A stretch of DNA of 64,000 nt from Pistricoccus aurantiacus (lineage in GTDB: Bacteria > Pseudomonadota > Gammaproteobacteria > Pseudomonadales > Halomonadaceae): the NCBI RefSeq assembly GCF_007954585.1, contig NZ_CP042382.1, positions 806,001 to 870,000 of the forward strand, read 5' to 3'. A model generated the notes under the pieces. That model was not told where the DNA came from, ran no database searches, and saw only the letters and a program-made list of their open reading frames with translations. Below, one piece after another: positions 25,944 to 34,385 of this stretch. How positions within the stretch are numbered: the first letter of the stretch is position 1; each line of letters begins with the position of its first letter. A program made the translations under genes and the position numbers.

Positions 25944-26333
25944 ATGAGCAACAAAGCCGTGATCAATACCGACAAGGCTCCCGCCGCCATCGGTCCCTAT
26001 TCTCAAGCCATCAAGGCCGGCAATACGGTGTATTTCTCCGGGCAGATCCCCCTGGATCCGGGCACCATGGAACTGGTGTCCGAGGACTTCGAGACCCAGG
26101 CCCGCCAGGTGTTCAAGAATCTCAGCGCGGTCTGCGAGGAAGCCTCCGGTTCGTTGAAGGATATCGTCAAGCTCAACCTGTACCTGGTCGACCTGGCGCA
26201 ATTCGCCATCGTCAACCAGGTCATGGAAGAATTCTTCAGCGCACCCTTCCCGGCCCGCGCCGCCGTCGGTGTCAAGGCACTGCCCAAGGGCAGTCAGGTA
26301 GAAGCGGAGGCGGTGATGATCCTCGGCGATTGA
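25944..26333 (+). CDS. ridA: RidA reactive enamine/imine deaminase
   Basis: 129 residues of the RidA/YjgF/UK114 family: [28 protein letters not shown] at the N-terminus, Arg in FPARAAVGV (substrate carboxylate contact) and a Glu-rich C-terminal strand [11 protein letters not shown]. It hydrolyses 2-aminoacrylate and related reactive enamines as a homotrimer. AAGGAGAT lies just before the ATG. It is the last gene of the gmk-spoT run before a terminator-like hairpin. Confidence 0.95.
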   Translation: MSNKAVINTDKAPAAIGPYSQAIKAGNTVYFSGQIPLDPGTMELVSEDFETQARQVFKNLSAVCEEASGSLKDIVKLNLYLVDLAQFAIVNQVMEEFFSAPFPARAAVGVKALPKGSQVEAEAVMILGD

Positions 26334-26356
26334 TAGCGGTTATCCGCTGCGTCGAA

Positions 26357-26381
26357 CCGGTGGCGCCACCCTCGCCACCGG
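26357..26381. terminator. Hairpin between convergent ridA and the SDR gene
   Basis: CCGGTGGCG and CGCCACCGG form a perfect 9-bp stem with a 7-nt loop between the two stop codons. No T-run follows, so the function is inferred from position. Confidence 0.5.
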
Positions 26382-26400
26382 CCCATTTCAAGAAGCGCGT

Positions 26401-27276
26401 TCAGGCCTTCTGCGGGGTCAGAAAGCCGCCTTCCTCGAGTACCTGAGCGTAACCTTCCCGATAGCTCGGATAGTGAAAGCGATAGCCGCTGGCCAGCAGC
26501 CGGGCGTTATTGCAGCGCTTGCTGGCGCGCTTTCGCAGCGGTGACTGGATCACCTCCGTAGCCTCTACCTTGAGCTTGCCGGCGATCCACTGCATTACCT
26601 CATGCAGCGGCGCGGAATCGCAGTCCGTGGCCAGATACAGGGATTCCAGGGGCTGATCCTTGAGCGCGGCGTCGATCAGGTGCGCCAATACCCCAGCGCA
26701 GTCGTCTCGATGGATGCGATTGGAATACATCGGCGGCGAGACGGCGACAATACGGCCCTCGCCGACCTGGCGAATCAGGCGGTCGCGACCGGGGCCATAG
26801 ATACCGGAAAACCGCACCACGGTACCGGGAATCTCCTGATTCGAGAGCGCCTGCTCCGCCTCGATCATCAACTGCCCTGAGAAACCGCCGGGTTCGACGG
26901 GGCTCTGCTCATCCACCAGTTCCCCGTCCTGCTGGGCGTAGACGCTGGTGGAGGAGACGAAGAAAAGGCGCCGGGGCGGCGTCTTGCGGGTCGCCAGTTC
27001 CTTGAGTACCGCCTTGAGACCGTCCGGGTAGGCGGCGCGATAGGCAGCTTCATCGAAGCGACCGGCGCTGAGCACGTAGACGACGATGTCCGCCTCCGGC
27101 AGTGCCGCGAGAGCCCCCTCCTCGTGTATATCCAGCGAAAGGGGTTCGATACCGCTGCCCTCGAGGGATTCCGCCCGGCGACGCACGCCGATCACCCGAT
27201 GACCGGCCTTCAACAGCACCTGACCCAGGACAGTACCGATATCGCCACAACCAATAATCAGAGTCGTCTTCTTCAC
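26401..27276 (-). CDS. Extended short-chain dehydrogenase/NAD-dependent epimerase-like protein
   Basis: 291 residues from GTG 27276, with GAGGTAAAG immediately upstream. N-terminal KKTTLIIGCGDIGTVLGQ is a Rossmann dinucleotide site, VLSAGR and FVSSTSVYAQ are strand-end motifs, and GIYGPGRDRL and NRIHRDDCAGVLAHLI match the YeeZ-like group of NAD(P)-binding oxidoreductases. Catalytic Tyr/Lys are not evident in the usual YxxxK form. Substrate unknown. It is divergent from oxyR with a 78-bp gap, so shared regulation by OxyR is possible but unproven. Confidence 0.8.
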   Translation of the reverse strand: MKKTTLIIGCGDIGTVLGQVLLKAGHRVIGVRRRAESLEGSGIEPLSLDIHEEGALAALPEADIVVYVLSAGRFDEAAYRAAYPDGLKAVLKELATRKTPPRRLFFVSSTSVYAQQDGELVDEQSPVEPGGFSGQLMIEAEQALSNQEIPGTVVRFSGIYGPGRDRLIRQVGEGRIVAVSPPMYSNRIHRDDCAGVLAHLIDAALKDQPLESLYLATDCDSAPLHEVMQWIAGKLKVEATEVIQSPLRKRASKRCNNARLLASGYRFHYPSYREGYAQVLEEGGFLTPQKA

Positions 27277-27354
27277 CTTTACCTCACCGCTTGATAAAAC
27301 ATCCCTATTAGAAACCGCTTTTCCGTAAAATCGGAGGATGCCCAAGGCATTACC

Positions 27355-28293
27355 ATGACTCTAACAGAACTCCGCTACATCGTAACCTTGGCCCAGGAGC
27401 GTCATTTCGGCCGGGCCGCCGAGCGCTGCTTCGTTTCCCAGCCGACGCTTTCCGTGGCGGTCAAGAAACTCGAGGACGAGCTCGAGGTGGCGCTGTTCGA
27501 ACGCTCCAAATCCACGGTGCAGGTCACGCCTCTTGGGGAGCGGATCATCGAGCAGGCCCAGCGGGTACTGGAACAGTCCAGCGTGATCAAGGAGCTTGCC
27601 AACGCGGGCAAGGACCAGTTGGCCAGTCCGATACGCATCGGCGCGATCTACACCATCGGGCCTTATCTTTTTCCCTACCTGGTGCCGGAACTGTCCCGAC
27701 GGGCACCGCAGATGTCACTGTACATCCAGGAGGGGCTGACCGGCGGGCTGCGGCGCAAGCTGCGTAACGGCGAGCTGGACGTGATCATCGTCGCGCTGCC
27801 CTTCACGGAAACCGATGTGCTGACCAAGGCGCTCTACAAGGAGGACTTCGAGGTATTGATTCCTGCGGATCATCCTTGGGCCAAACGGGAGAGTATCGAC
27901 AAGGAAGATCTGCTCAAGGAGCGCCTGCTGCTGCTCGGCGAAGGCCACTGCTTTCGGGATCAGATCCTCGAGGCCTGCCCCGCCATCGTCGACAAGCTGA
28001 ACAGCCCGGACAATACCCTGACCGCGGAAGGCGGTTCCCTGGAGACCATCCGCCACATGGTGGCCTCAAGACTTGGCATCACCGTGCTGCCCCAGTCCGC
28101 CATCGGCACCAACCATTACGAGAACGGCATCCTGACCAGCCGCCCCTTCTCTCGGGAGGTACCGTCCCGTACCGTGGCCATCGCCTGGCGGGCCAGCTTT
28201 CCCCGGCCCAAGGCCATCGACGTGCTGACGGACGCCATCAAGGCCTGTCGTGAACATCAACTCGATAGCAATCCTTTGATGAATACGCCATGA
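27355..28293 (+). CDS. oxyR: Hydrogen-peroxide-sensing LysR regulator OxyR
   Basis: 312 residues. The N-terminal LysR helix-turn-helix spans TELRYIVTLAQERHFGRAAERCFVSQPTLS. The sensor domain has GHCFRDQILEACP with Cys199 and Cys208, exactly the positions of the E. coli peroxide-sensing pair that forms a disulphide. It activates antioxidant genes. The ATG of recG overlaps its stop (ATGA), so recG is translationally coupled, as I recall in Pseudomonas. Confidence 0.95.
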   Translation: MTLTELRYIVTLAQERHFGRAAERCFVSQPTLSVAVKKLEDELEVALFERSKSTVQVTPLGERIIEQAQRVLEQSSVIKELANAGKDQLASPIRIGAIYTIGPYLFPYLVPELSRRAPQMSLYIQEGLTGGLRRKLRNGELDVIIVALPFTETDVLTKALYKEDFEVLIPADHPWAKRESIDKEDLLKERLLLLGEGHCFRDQILEACPAIVDKLNSPDNTLTAEGGSLETIRHMVASRLGITVLPQSAIGTNHYENGILTSRPFSREVPSRTVAIAWRASFPRPKAIDVLTDAIKACREHQLDSNPLMNTP

Positions 28294-30383
28294 GCGAACC
28301 CGGCGACGATACCCTTGGCCAACCCGTCGACAGCCTCAAGGGGGTCGGCGAGGCGCTCGGCGCCAAGCTGGCACGGCTGCGTATCGCCCGGGTCGTCGAT
28401 CTGCTGTTTCACCTGCCCCTGCGCTATCAGGACCGCACGCGAATCACGCCCATCGCCACCCTGCGTGCCGGTCAGGAAGCGGTGGTGGAAGGCGAGGTGG
28501 CGGCAGCGGAGGTGGTCAAGGGGCGCCGGCGTAGCCTGCTGGTGCGCTTGAAGGATGACACGAGTCTCCTCAGCCTGCGCTTCTTTCACTTTTCTCCGGC
28601 CCAGCAGCAGCAGTTCCAGCCCGGCACCGCGGTACGCTGCTTCGGCGAGGCCCGGGCCGGGGCCACCGGCCTCGAGATCTATCATCCGGAGTATCGTCTG
28701 CTCAGAGCCGATACCCCGGTGGAGGAGCATCTCACCCCGATCTATCCCACCACGGAAGGACTGCCGCAAACCCGCCTGAGGGCGCTGATCGATCAGGCCC
28801 TGACGCTGCTGGAAGAGGCCCCCAGGGCGCTGCCAGACTGGATTCCCGAGGCGCTTCGCAAACGCTTCCGCCTGCCGGAGCTGCAAAGTTCGCTGCGCTA
28901 TCTTCACCAGCCGCCGCCGGAAGCGAACCTGGAGCAGCTGGCGGAGGGCCGTCATCCTGCTCAGCGGCGGCTGGCGCTGGAAGAACTGCTGGCGCATCAG
29001 CTGAGTCTGCGGGAAGTGCGCCAGCGCATTCAGCAGGACGGGGCTCCTCGATTGCCTTCCGGCTGCAGCCTGCAGGCGCGCTTTCTGACTCAGCTGCCGT
29101 TTTCCCTGACCGGCGCCCAGCGTCGGGTGCTGGACGAGATCGCCCATGATCTGGAGCGTCCGATTCCCATGCTGCGCCTGGTGCAGGGAGACGTAGGCTC
29201 CGGCAAGACCGTGGTGGCGGCCATGGCGGCGCTGGACGCCATCGCCGGCGGCTGCCAGGCGGCGATGATGGCGCCCACGGAAATCCTCGCGGAGCAGCAT
29301 TTTCGCACCTTCCGAGACTGGTTCACGCCGCTGGGCGTCGAGGTGACCTGGCTCGCCGGCAAGCTCCAGGGCAAGGCGCGGCTGGACACCAAGGCAGCCA
29401 TCCTCGATGGCCGCGCCCGCATGGTAGTGGGCACCCACGCGCTGTTTCAGGGGGACGTGCACTTTCAGCGCCTGGGCCTGGCGATCATCGACGAACAGCA
29501 CCGCTTCGGCGTGCATCAGCGCCTGGCGCTGCGGGAGAAAGGCGAGGCCGGCGGCCTGACCCCGCACCAGCTGGTAATGACCGCCACGCCGATTCCCCGC
29601 ACCCTGGCGATGAGCGCCTACGCGGATCTCGACGTCTCGATCATCGACGAACTGCCCCCGGGACGCACCCCGGTGAAGACCGTGGCGGTGCCGGACGAGC
29701 GGCGTCCCGAGGTGGTCGAGCGCATCCGCAGCGCCTGCGCGGAAGGGCGCCAGGCCTACTGGGTGTGCACCCTGATCGAGGAATCCGAGGCGCTGACCTG
29801 CCAGGCGGCTCAGGTCACCCGGGAAAGCCTCACGGAAGCCCTGCCGGAACTGGCCATCGGCCTGGTGCACGGACGCATGAAGGCGGCGGAGAAAGCGGAG
29901 GTGATGGGCGCCTTCAAGGCCGGCGAGCTGGATCTGCTGGTGGCTACCACGGTGATCGAAGTGGGGGTCGACGTGCCCAACGCCAGCCTGATGATCATCG
30001 AGAACCCGGAGCGCCTGGGGCTTTCCCAGCTGCATCAACTGCGCGGCCGGGTGGGACGTGGTTCCACGGAGAGTTTCTGCGTGCTGCTCTATCACCCGCC
30101 GCTGTCCGCCCACTCCCGAGAACGCCTGGCGGTGATGCGGGACACCACCGACGGCTTTCGCATCGCCGAGAAGGACTTGGAACTGCGCGGCCCCGGCGAA
30201 GTGCTGGGTACTCGCCAGACCGGCCTTGCCCAGATGAAGATCGCCGATCTGGAACGGGACAAGGATCTGCTCGACAGGATACATTCCCTGGCCCAGGCGC
30301 TGTTGGAAGAAGCACCCCAGGCCAGCCGGCCGCTGATCGAGCGCTGGCTGGGGGAGGAAGCCGGGCGATACGGGCAGGTGTGA
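28290..30383 (+). CDS. recG: ATP-dependent DNA helicase RecG
   Basis: 697 residues, full length. N-terminal wedge/OB region (DSLKGVGEALGAKLARL; YQDRTRITPI), then SF2 motifs: GDVGSGKTVVAAMA (I), APTEILAEQH (Ia), IIDEQHRFGV (II), TATPIPRTLAMS (III), VATTVIEVGVDVPNA (V) and HQLRGRVGRG (VI), and the TRG motif near DGFRIAEKDLELRGPGEVLG. It remodels stalled forks and Holliday junctions. It overlaps oxyR by 4 nt. A long antisense open frame on the other strand is a composition artefact. Confidence 0.95.
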   Translation: MSEPGDDTLGQPVDSLKGVGEALGAKLARLRIARVVDLLFHLPLRYQDRTRITPIATLRAGQEAVVEGEVAAAEVVKGRRRSLLVRLKDDTSLLSLRFFHFSPAQQQQFQPGTAVRCFGEARAGATGLEIYHPEYRLLRADTPVEEHLTPIYPTTEGLPQTRLRALIDQALTLLEEAPRALPDWIPEALRKRFRLPELQSSLRYLHQPPPEANLEQLAEGRHPAQRRLALEELLAHQLSLREVRQRIQQDGAPRLPSGCSLQARFLTQLPFSLTGAQRRVLDEIAHDLERPIPMLRLVQGDVGSGKTVVAAMAALDAIAGGCQAAMMAPTEILAEQHFRTFRDWFTPLGVEVTWLAGKLQGKARLDTKAAILDGRARMVVGTHALFQGDVHFQRLGLAIIDEQHRFGVHQRLALREKGEAGGLTPHQLVMTATPIPRTLAMSAYADLDVSIIDELPPGRTPVKTVAVPDERRPEVVERIRSACAEGRQAYWVCTLIEESEALTCQAAQVTRESLTEALPELAIGLVHGRMKAAEKAEVMGAFKAGELDLLVATTVIEVGVDVPNASLMIIENPERLGLSQLHQLRGRVGRGSTESFCVLLYHPPLSAHSRERLAVMRDTTDGFRIAEKDLELRGPGEVLGTRQTGLAQMKIADLERDKDLLDRIHSLAQALLEEAPQASRPLIERWLGEEAGRYGQV

Positions 30384-30523
30384 GAACCTATGCACGACCT
30401 GCTACGTGTCGGCCATACATCGTTAAATTCGCTCTCAAAATGCTCATTTACTGCGTGTAAACTGCGCTTTTTCGCCCGAATTTGCCTTGTCTGGCGCTAA
30501 CTCGCTAGCTCGTGAACAGGTTC
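30384..30523. repeat. 140-bp element with terminal inverted repeats next to recG
   Basis: The ends read GAACCTATGCACGACCT (30384-30400) and, on the other strand, GAACCTGTTCACGAGCT (30507-30523): 14 of 17 positions agree. The inside is AT-richer than the surrounding genes and has no coding frame of note. It starts directly after the recG stop and ends 3 nt before the next convergent stop codon. It has the shape of a MITE or REP-like intergenic unit, and may double as a transcription end. I saw no other copy in the window. Confidence 0.5.
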
Positions 30524-30526
30524 TGG

Positions 30527-30886
30527 CTAACGCATTTCGCCGAGCAATTTCTGCAGTTTTTCCAGATCCGAGGAGTCGCCCACCAGGCGGACTTCATCGT
30601 TCATCATGCCGCGCAGGAAAGCCTTCTGAGAGGGTTTCTTGAGAATTTTCAGGGCCGCCTGCTGATTGGCAAAGCGTAGTTCCAGGTCCAGGTCCACCGG
30701 CAATCCGGTCGCTGTTTCGATACCCCGAGGCGACATGCAATAGTGTCGGGCGATGGTGAGATCTTCCGTGGCGATTCCCCAGTCGAGGCCTCGATAGCGC
30801 TCCAGCAGCTCACGAAAGCGTGGCTTGCGCTTGAACGCCCGCTTGAGCATGAAACCCAATACCCACAGCATTAAACGAAGCTTCAT
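30527..30886 (-). CDS. Conserved small protein with an SCP2 (sterol carrier)-like pattern
   Basis: 119 residues from ATG 30886. The N-terminal 25 residues are hydrophobic and basic (KLRLMLWVLGFMLKRAFKRK), perhaps a membrane-associated helix. The C-terminal part, LELRFANQQAALKIL then SQKAFLRGMMNDEVRLVGDSSDLEKLQKLL, resembles the lipid-binding end of SCP2 domains. The similarity is by eye and the first half of the domain is weak. It lies upstream of, and convergent with, recG. Function unknown. Confidence 0.55.
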   Translation of the reverse strand: MKLRLMLWVLGFMLKRAFKRKPRFRELLERYRGLDWGIATEDLTIARHYCMSPRGIETATGLPVDLDLELRFANQQAALKILKKPSQKAFLRGMMNDEVRLVGDSSDLEKLQKLLGEMR

Positions 30887-30983
30887 GACGGCTCCCGGCG
30901 GCAAGAAAAGAGAAAATGAAAACAAAGGAGCGAAAACGTGATGGCGAACAGGCCGACTACCTCGGTAGCCGGCCAGGCGACGG

Positions 30984-31265
30984 CTACTTCTTGTTGCCTA
31001 CCGCCTCCTTGAGTCCTTTGCCGGGTTTGAACGCCACGGTCTTGCTGGCGGGAATGGTCATCGTTTTTCCGGTTTGCGGGTTCTTGCCACTACGTTCCGC
31101 GCGCTCACGCACGGTGAAGGACCCGAAGCCGATCAAGGCCACATCCTGCCCCCTGGCCAAGCTGTCGGTGATTTCATCAAGAATCACGTTGAGCACCTGG
31201 CCAGCCTTGTCCTTGGTAAGATCAGCACGCTCGGCGATCGCCGAGGCGAGTTCTGGCTTGCGCAT
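30984..31265 (-). CDS. HU-family DNA-binding protein
   Basis: 93 residues with the bacterial HU/IHF fold: RKPELASAIAERADLTKDKAGQVLN, VALIGFGSFTVRERAERSGKNPQTGKTM and the PASKTVAFKPGKGLKEAV beta-arm and end. It has the length of a HupB-like or IHF-like nucleoid protein and bends DNA as a dimer. AGGAGGG precedes the ATG. In Pseudomonas an HU-like gene sits at the same place near recG and rubredoxin reductase. I cannot tell which HU paralogue it is. Confidence 0.9.
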   Translation of the reverse strand: MRKPELASAIAERADLTKDKAGQVLNVILDEITDSLARGQDVALIGFGSFTVRERAERSGKNPQTGKTMTIPASKTVAFKPGKGLKEAVGNKK

Positions 31266-31428
31266 GAAGCCCTCCTGATTTGGCTATCATGAGGCGACAG
31301 TGCCGCCCTGGCTTTTTGTCACTAACATCCTTGGATAACGAACTTGCTTTTCAATTCGCGCTGTTCGAGACACCGCGCGACAAGGGTGCCACGAAACCAT
31401 TCGCCGCAAAACGCCGAATACGACGCCT

Positions 31429-32589
31429 TTAGCCTAGCAACGCGGGCGATGCTCGCGCCAGTTCGACTTTCCGCCGCACCCGGTCTCCTGTCAATGCAAA
31501 GCCCAGCAAATTGCCTCGGGCATCTTCCGCCAGAGCGGTCATGTTCGGCGCCTCCCCTTCCAGACGCCAGCGCGCCGGTTCCTGAGCAGGCGGCAACGCC
31601 ACCACCGGCAGCGCCGGTGTCTTGACGATGATCGGCCAGGGGCCATAGCTGACCTTCGTAGGCTCCCCGCTGAGGGTCGCCGCCAATGCCTTGGCGCTGG
31701 CCTGCAGCGGCTGCACGTACATGGCGTTGATGCCCGCCACGCAGGCCACGTCCCCCAGGGCATGAATCCCCGGCGCACTGGTACGCAGATAGCGATCCAC
31801 ATGAATGCCCGCCGCGCTTGTCTCCAGCCCGGCTCGCGCCGCCAGACCGGTCCTTGGCGCAAGACCGGTGGCCATCAGTACCAGATCCGCCTCGAGTACC
31901 TGGCCGTCATCGAGATGTACAGCGATCCGGTCGCCCCCTGCTTCCATGCGTTCGAGAAGACGTCGAGTATGCAGTTCGATCCCCGTTCGCTCGAACGCCT
32001 CGCCCAGCGCCTTGCCCAGCGGCTCCGGCAGCAGGCGCGCCAAAGGCGCGGTTTCCGGCGCGATCATGACGACTTCATGGCCGCCGCCGCACAGGTCGTT
32101 AGCGTACTCGCAGCCCACCAGGCCGGCGCCCAGAATGGCGACTCGCGCGGAGCCGCTGTGACGATTCAAGGCGCGATAAAAAGCCCGGTAGTCGTCGAGA
32201 TCATTGATGGTGAAAACACGGTCCGTCAGCGTCTCGGGAAGGGCAAAAGGCGCCTGGGGCTCGGCCCCCAAAGCCAGCACCAGATCGGAATAGGGCAGAA
32301 TTTCGGCGCCGAGTTCGATATGCCGAGCCCGGGGATCGATGGCGGTAACCCGGGTATGGGTTCGCACTACCGCATCCAGCTGGTCCGCCACCCCCAGCGC
32401 CGAGTGGCTGGCCAGCCGCTCCGGCGTCAGCCCCTTGGCGAAGCCGGTGGACAGCAGCGGCTTGGAATAGTCATCGCCACTGTCCGCGGTGATCAGGGTG
32501 ATGGGACGTTGCGGGTCTCGACGGCGCAGCTGACGGGCCAGGCCCAATCCCGCCATGCCGGTGCCGAGAATGATCAAGGGGTCACGCAT
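31429..32589 (-). CDS. FAD-dependent rubredoxin (ferredoxin) reductase-like oxidoreductase
   Basis: 386 residues from ATG 32589. N-terminal LIILGTGMAGLGLARQLR is the FAD site; VAILGAGLVGCEYANDL is the NAD(P)H Rossmann motif; and GIHALGDVACV is the second FAD contact. The extra C-terminal domain (about residues 310-386) fits rubredoxin reductases. It passes electrons from NADH to rubredoxin. No rubredoxin gene is seen within the neighbouring bases, although in Pseudomonas rubA genes are adjacent. It is divergent from ubiC. Confidence 0.8.
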   Translation of the reverse strand: MRDPLIILGTGMAGLGLARQLRRRDPQRPITLITADSGDDYSKPLLSTGFAKGLTPERLASHSALGVADQLDAVVRTHTRVTAIDPRARHIELGAEILPYSDLVLALGAEPQAPFALPETLTDRVFTINDLDDYRAFYRALNRHSGSARVAILGAGLVGCEYANDLCGGGHEVVMIAPETAPLARLLPEPLGKALGEAFERTGIELHTRRLLERMEAGGDRIAVHLDDGQVLEADLVLMATGLAPRTGLAARAGLETSAAGIHVDRYLRTSAPGIHALGDVACVAGINAMYVQPLQASAKALAATLSGEPTKVSYGPWPIIVKTPALPVVALPPAQEPARWRLEGEAPNMTALAEDARGNLLGFALTGDRVRRKVELARASPALLG

Positions 32590-32675
32590 AAGGCTCCCTA
32601 CGGGCGCTTTTCGAACACAAGACGGTGGAAAGCGCATGATACACTAGCGCGCTTATCATTGACCCGGAGCCAAGG

Positions 32676-33224
32676 ATGCCTGGCAGACCAATCTCTTCCT
32701 CGCGAGCCATCTTTCACTGGTATCCGGCGCCGGCGGCTCGTCCTTCGATGAGCCCCGCCTGGTGGCGCTGGATTTCCTCCCAGGATTCCTTGACCGCTCG
32801 CTTGATTCGGGCCGCCGGCGACAGGCCGTTTCGGGTCAGGCTGCTTGACCAGGGCATGGCACGCCCTTACCGGGATGAAGCCCTGGCTCTGGGCATCGGC
32901 TTGCAGCGTCTGGCCTGGTGTCGGGAAGTCGCCCTGTGTGTCGACGAACGTCCCTGGGTGGTGGCCCGTTCCGTGGCACCGCTTTCCGGGCTTCGCGGCC
33001 TGCGGCTCGATCGTCTGGGAGAGCGCTCTCTGGGCAGTTGGCTGTTTCAGCAGCCGGATCTCGAGCGCGGACCCATCGAGGTGACGCATCACGCACCTTC
33101 GTTCTATGCCGCGGACGGCTGCTGGGGGCGGCGTTCGGTACTCGAGCATCGCCGCCTGAGAATTCTGGTGCAGGAATTCTTCCTGGACGCCATGGCGGAT
33201 GAACTCCAATTATCATCGCGCTAG
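32676..33224 (+). CDS. ubiC: Chorismate pyruvate-lyase
   Basis: 182 residues. Family pattern: [42 protein letters not shown] and, near the end, [28 protein letters not shown]. It forms 4-hydroxybenzoate from chorismate, the first step of ubiquinone synthesis, and feeds the UbiA prenyltransferase next to it. The stop is 28 nt before the ubiA start. Confidence 0.92.
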   Translation: MPGRPISSSRAIFHWYPAPAARPSMSPAWWRWISSQDSLTARLIRAAGDRPFRVRLLDQGMARPYRDEALALGIGLQRLAWCREVALCVDERPWVVARSVAPLSGLRGLRLDRLGERSLGSWLFQQPDLERGPIEVTHHAPSFYAADGCWGRRSVLEHRRLRILVQEFFLDAMADELQLSSR

Positions 33225-33252
33225 GATAGGCCCAATCGCCCTGGAGATTTCG

Positions 33253-34137
33253 ATGGAACAGACGCTGCGCCCCCGCGGACTGGCCCGACTGCCGGATTTT
33301 TTGCGCCTGACTCGCCTGGATCGGCCGATCGGTACCTGGCTGCTGATGTGGCCGACTTTATGGGCCCTGTGGATCGCCTCGAACGGCCTGCCCAGTCGAG
33401 AGTTGCTTCTGATCTTCATCGGCGGTGTCTATCTGATGCGCGCCGCGGGCTGCGTGATCAACGACTACGCGGATCGTCGAGTGGACGGCCACGTCAAGCG
33501 CACCAAGGACCGGCCCCTGGCCACCGGGCGCATCAGCGAGAACGAGGCCAGGCTCGTCTTCGTGCTGCTGGTGCTGGGGGCGTTCGGGCTGGTATGCCTG
33601 ACCAACGTCTACACGGTGATGCTGTCCAGCGGCGGCATCCTGCTGGCCTGCGTCTATCCCTTCATGAAGCGCTACACCCACCTGCCCCAGCTGTTTCTGG
33701 GGGCGGCCTTTTCCTGGTCGATTCCCATGGCCTTCGGCGCGGTGCTGGAGGAGGTGCCGCCGGTGGCCTGGATCCTGTTCGCCGCCAACCTGGTCTGGAC
33801 CGTGGCCTACGACACCCAGTACGCCATGGTGGACCGGGACGATGACCTGAAGATCGGCGTCAAGTCCACCGCGGTGCTGTTCGGCCGCGCGGACAGACAG
33901 ATCATCGGTATCCTGCAGCTGGCCACCCTGGCGCTGCTGGCCTGGGCGGGAACGCGTCTGTGGCTGGGCGGCTTCTACTGGCTGGGTCTTGCCGCCATGG
34001 GAGCGATCTTCGTCTACCAGCAGTGGCTGATTCGCGACCGCTCTCGAGACCACTGCTTTCGCGCCTTCCTCAACAACTATTGGGCGGGACTGGTGGTGTT
34101 CGCCGGCCTGGCGTTGAGCCTGTGGCCGACTATCTGA
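33253..34137 (+). CDS. ubiA: 4-hydroxybenzoate octaprenyltransferase
   Basis: 294 residues from ATG 33253. It has the UbiA Asp-rich motifs [19 protein letters not shown] and [17 protein letters not shown], which bind Mg-prenyl diphosphate, and about 8 membrane helices. It prenylates 4-hydroxybenzoate in the inner membrane. It follows ubiC closely, and a hairpin-rich region comes after it. Confidence 0.95.
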   Translation: MEQTLRPRGLARLPDFLRLTRLDRPIGTWLLMWPTLWALWIASNGLPSRELLLIFIGGVYLMRAAGCVINDYADRRVDGHVKRTKDRPLATGRISENEARLVFVLLVLGAFGLVCLTNVYTVMLSSGGILLACVYPFMKRYTHLPQLFLGAAFSWSIPMAFGAVLEEVPPVAWILFAANLVWTVAYDTQYAMVDRDDDLKIGVKSTAVLFGRADRQIIGILQLATLALLAWAGTRLWLGGFYWLGLAAMGAIFVYQQWLIRDRSRDHCFRAFLNNYWAGLVVFAGLALSLWPTI

Positions 34138-34188
34138 AAACGCCGACATGGTGGGACCACCTCCCTTTCAACTACCTTTCATGTTCAA

Positions 34189-34358
34189 CGGGTTATTATT
34201 AACCCGGCAAGCATTTATGTCGGGTTAATTGCGGCACAGGGAAGTGCCGCCGCCGGCCGGTAGGTCGGCGCGAGCCCGCGTCACACCAGCAGATTCACTC
34301 ATCTGCGCCAGTGTGGCGGGGGCGACAATCAAATAGGTCAGGATGACCTATTTGATTG
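34189..34358 (+). other. Hairpin-rich intergenic region upstream of the deacetylase-like gene
   Basis: Several stems stack in about 170 nt. CGGGTTA (34189-34195), TAACCCG (34199-34205) and CGGGTTA (34221-34227) can pair in two mutually exclusive ways. GCGGCAC/GTGCCGC follows, then a CGCCGGCC/GGTCGGCG stem, an ACAC-GCAGAT/ATCTGC-GTGT stem, and last a 15-bp perfect stem CAATCAAATAGGTCA/TGACCTATTTGATTG (34326-34358) with a 3-nt loop. It precedes the GTG at 34386. It could be the ubiA terminator plus a structured leader, or a small RNA. Confidence 0.45.
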
Positions 34359-34385
34359 CCAGGTTAATAAACAGGGGAATATCCC

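Noticed and set aside
28257-30395. Very long minus-strand open frame (over 700 codons) opposite recG
   Set aside because: It mirrors the well-supported recG gene, and its composition (Gln, His, Leu, Arg-rich) is typical of antisense frames in GC-rich DNA. No domain was recognised.
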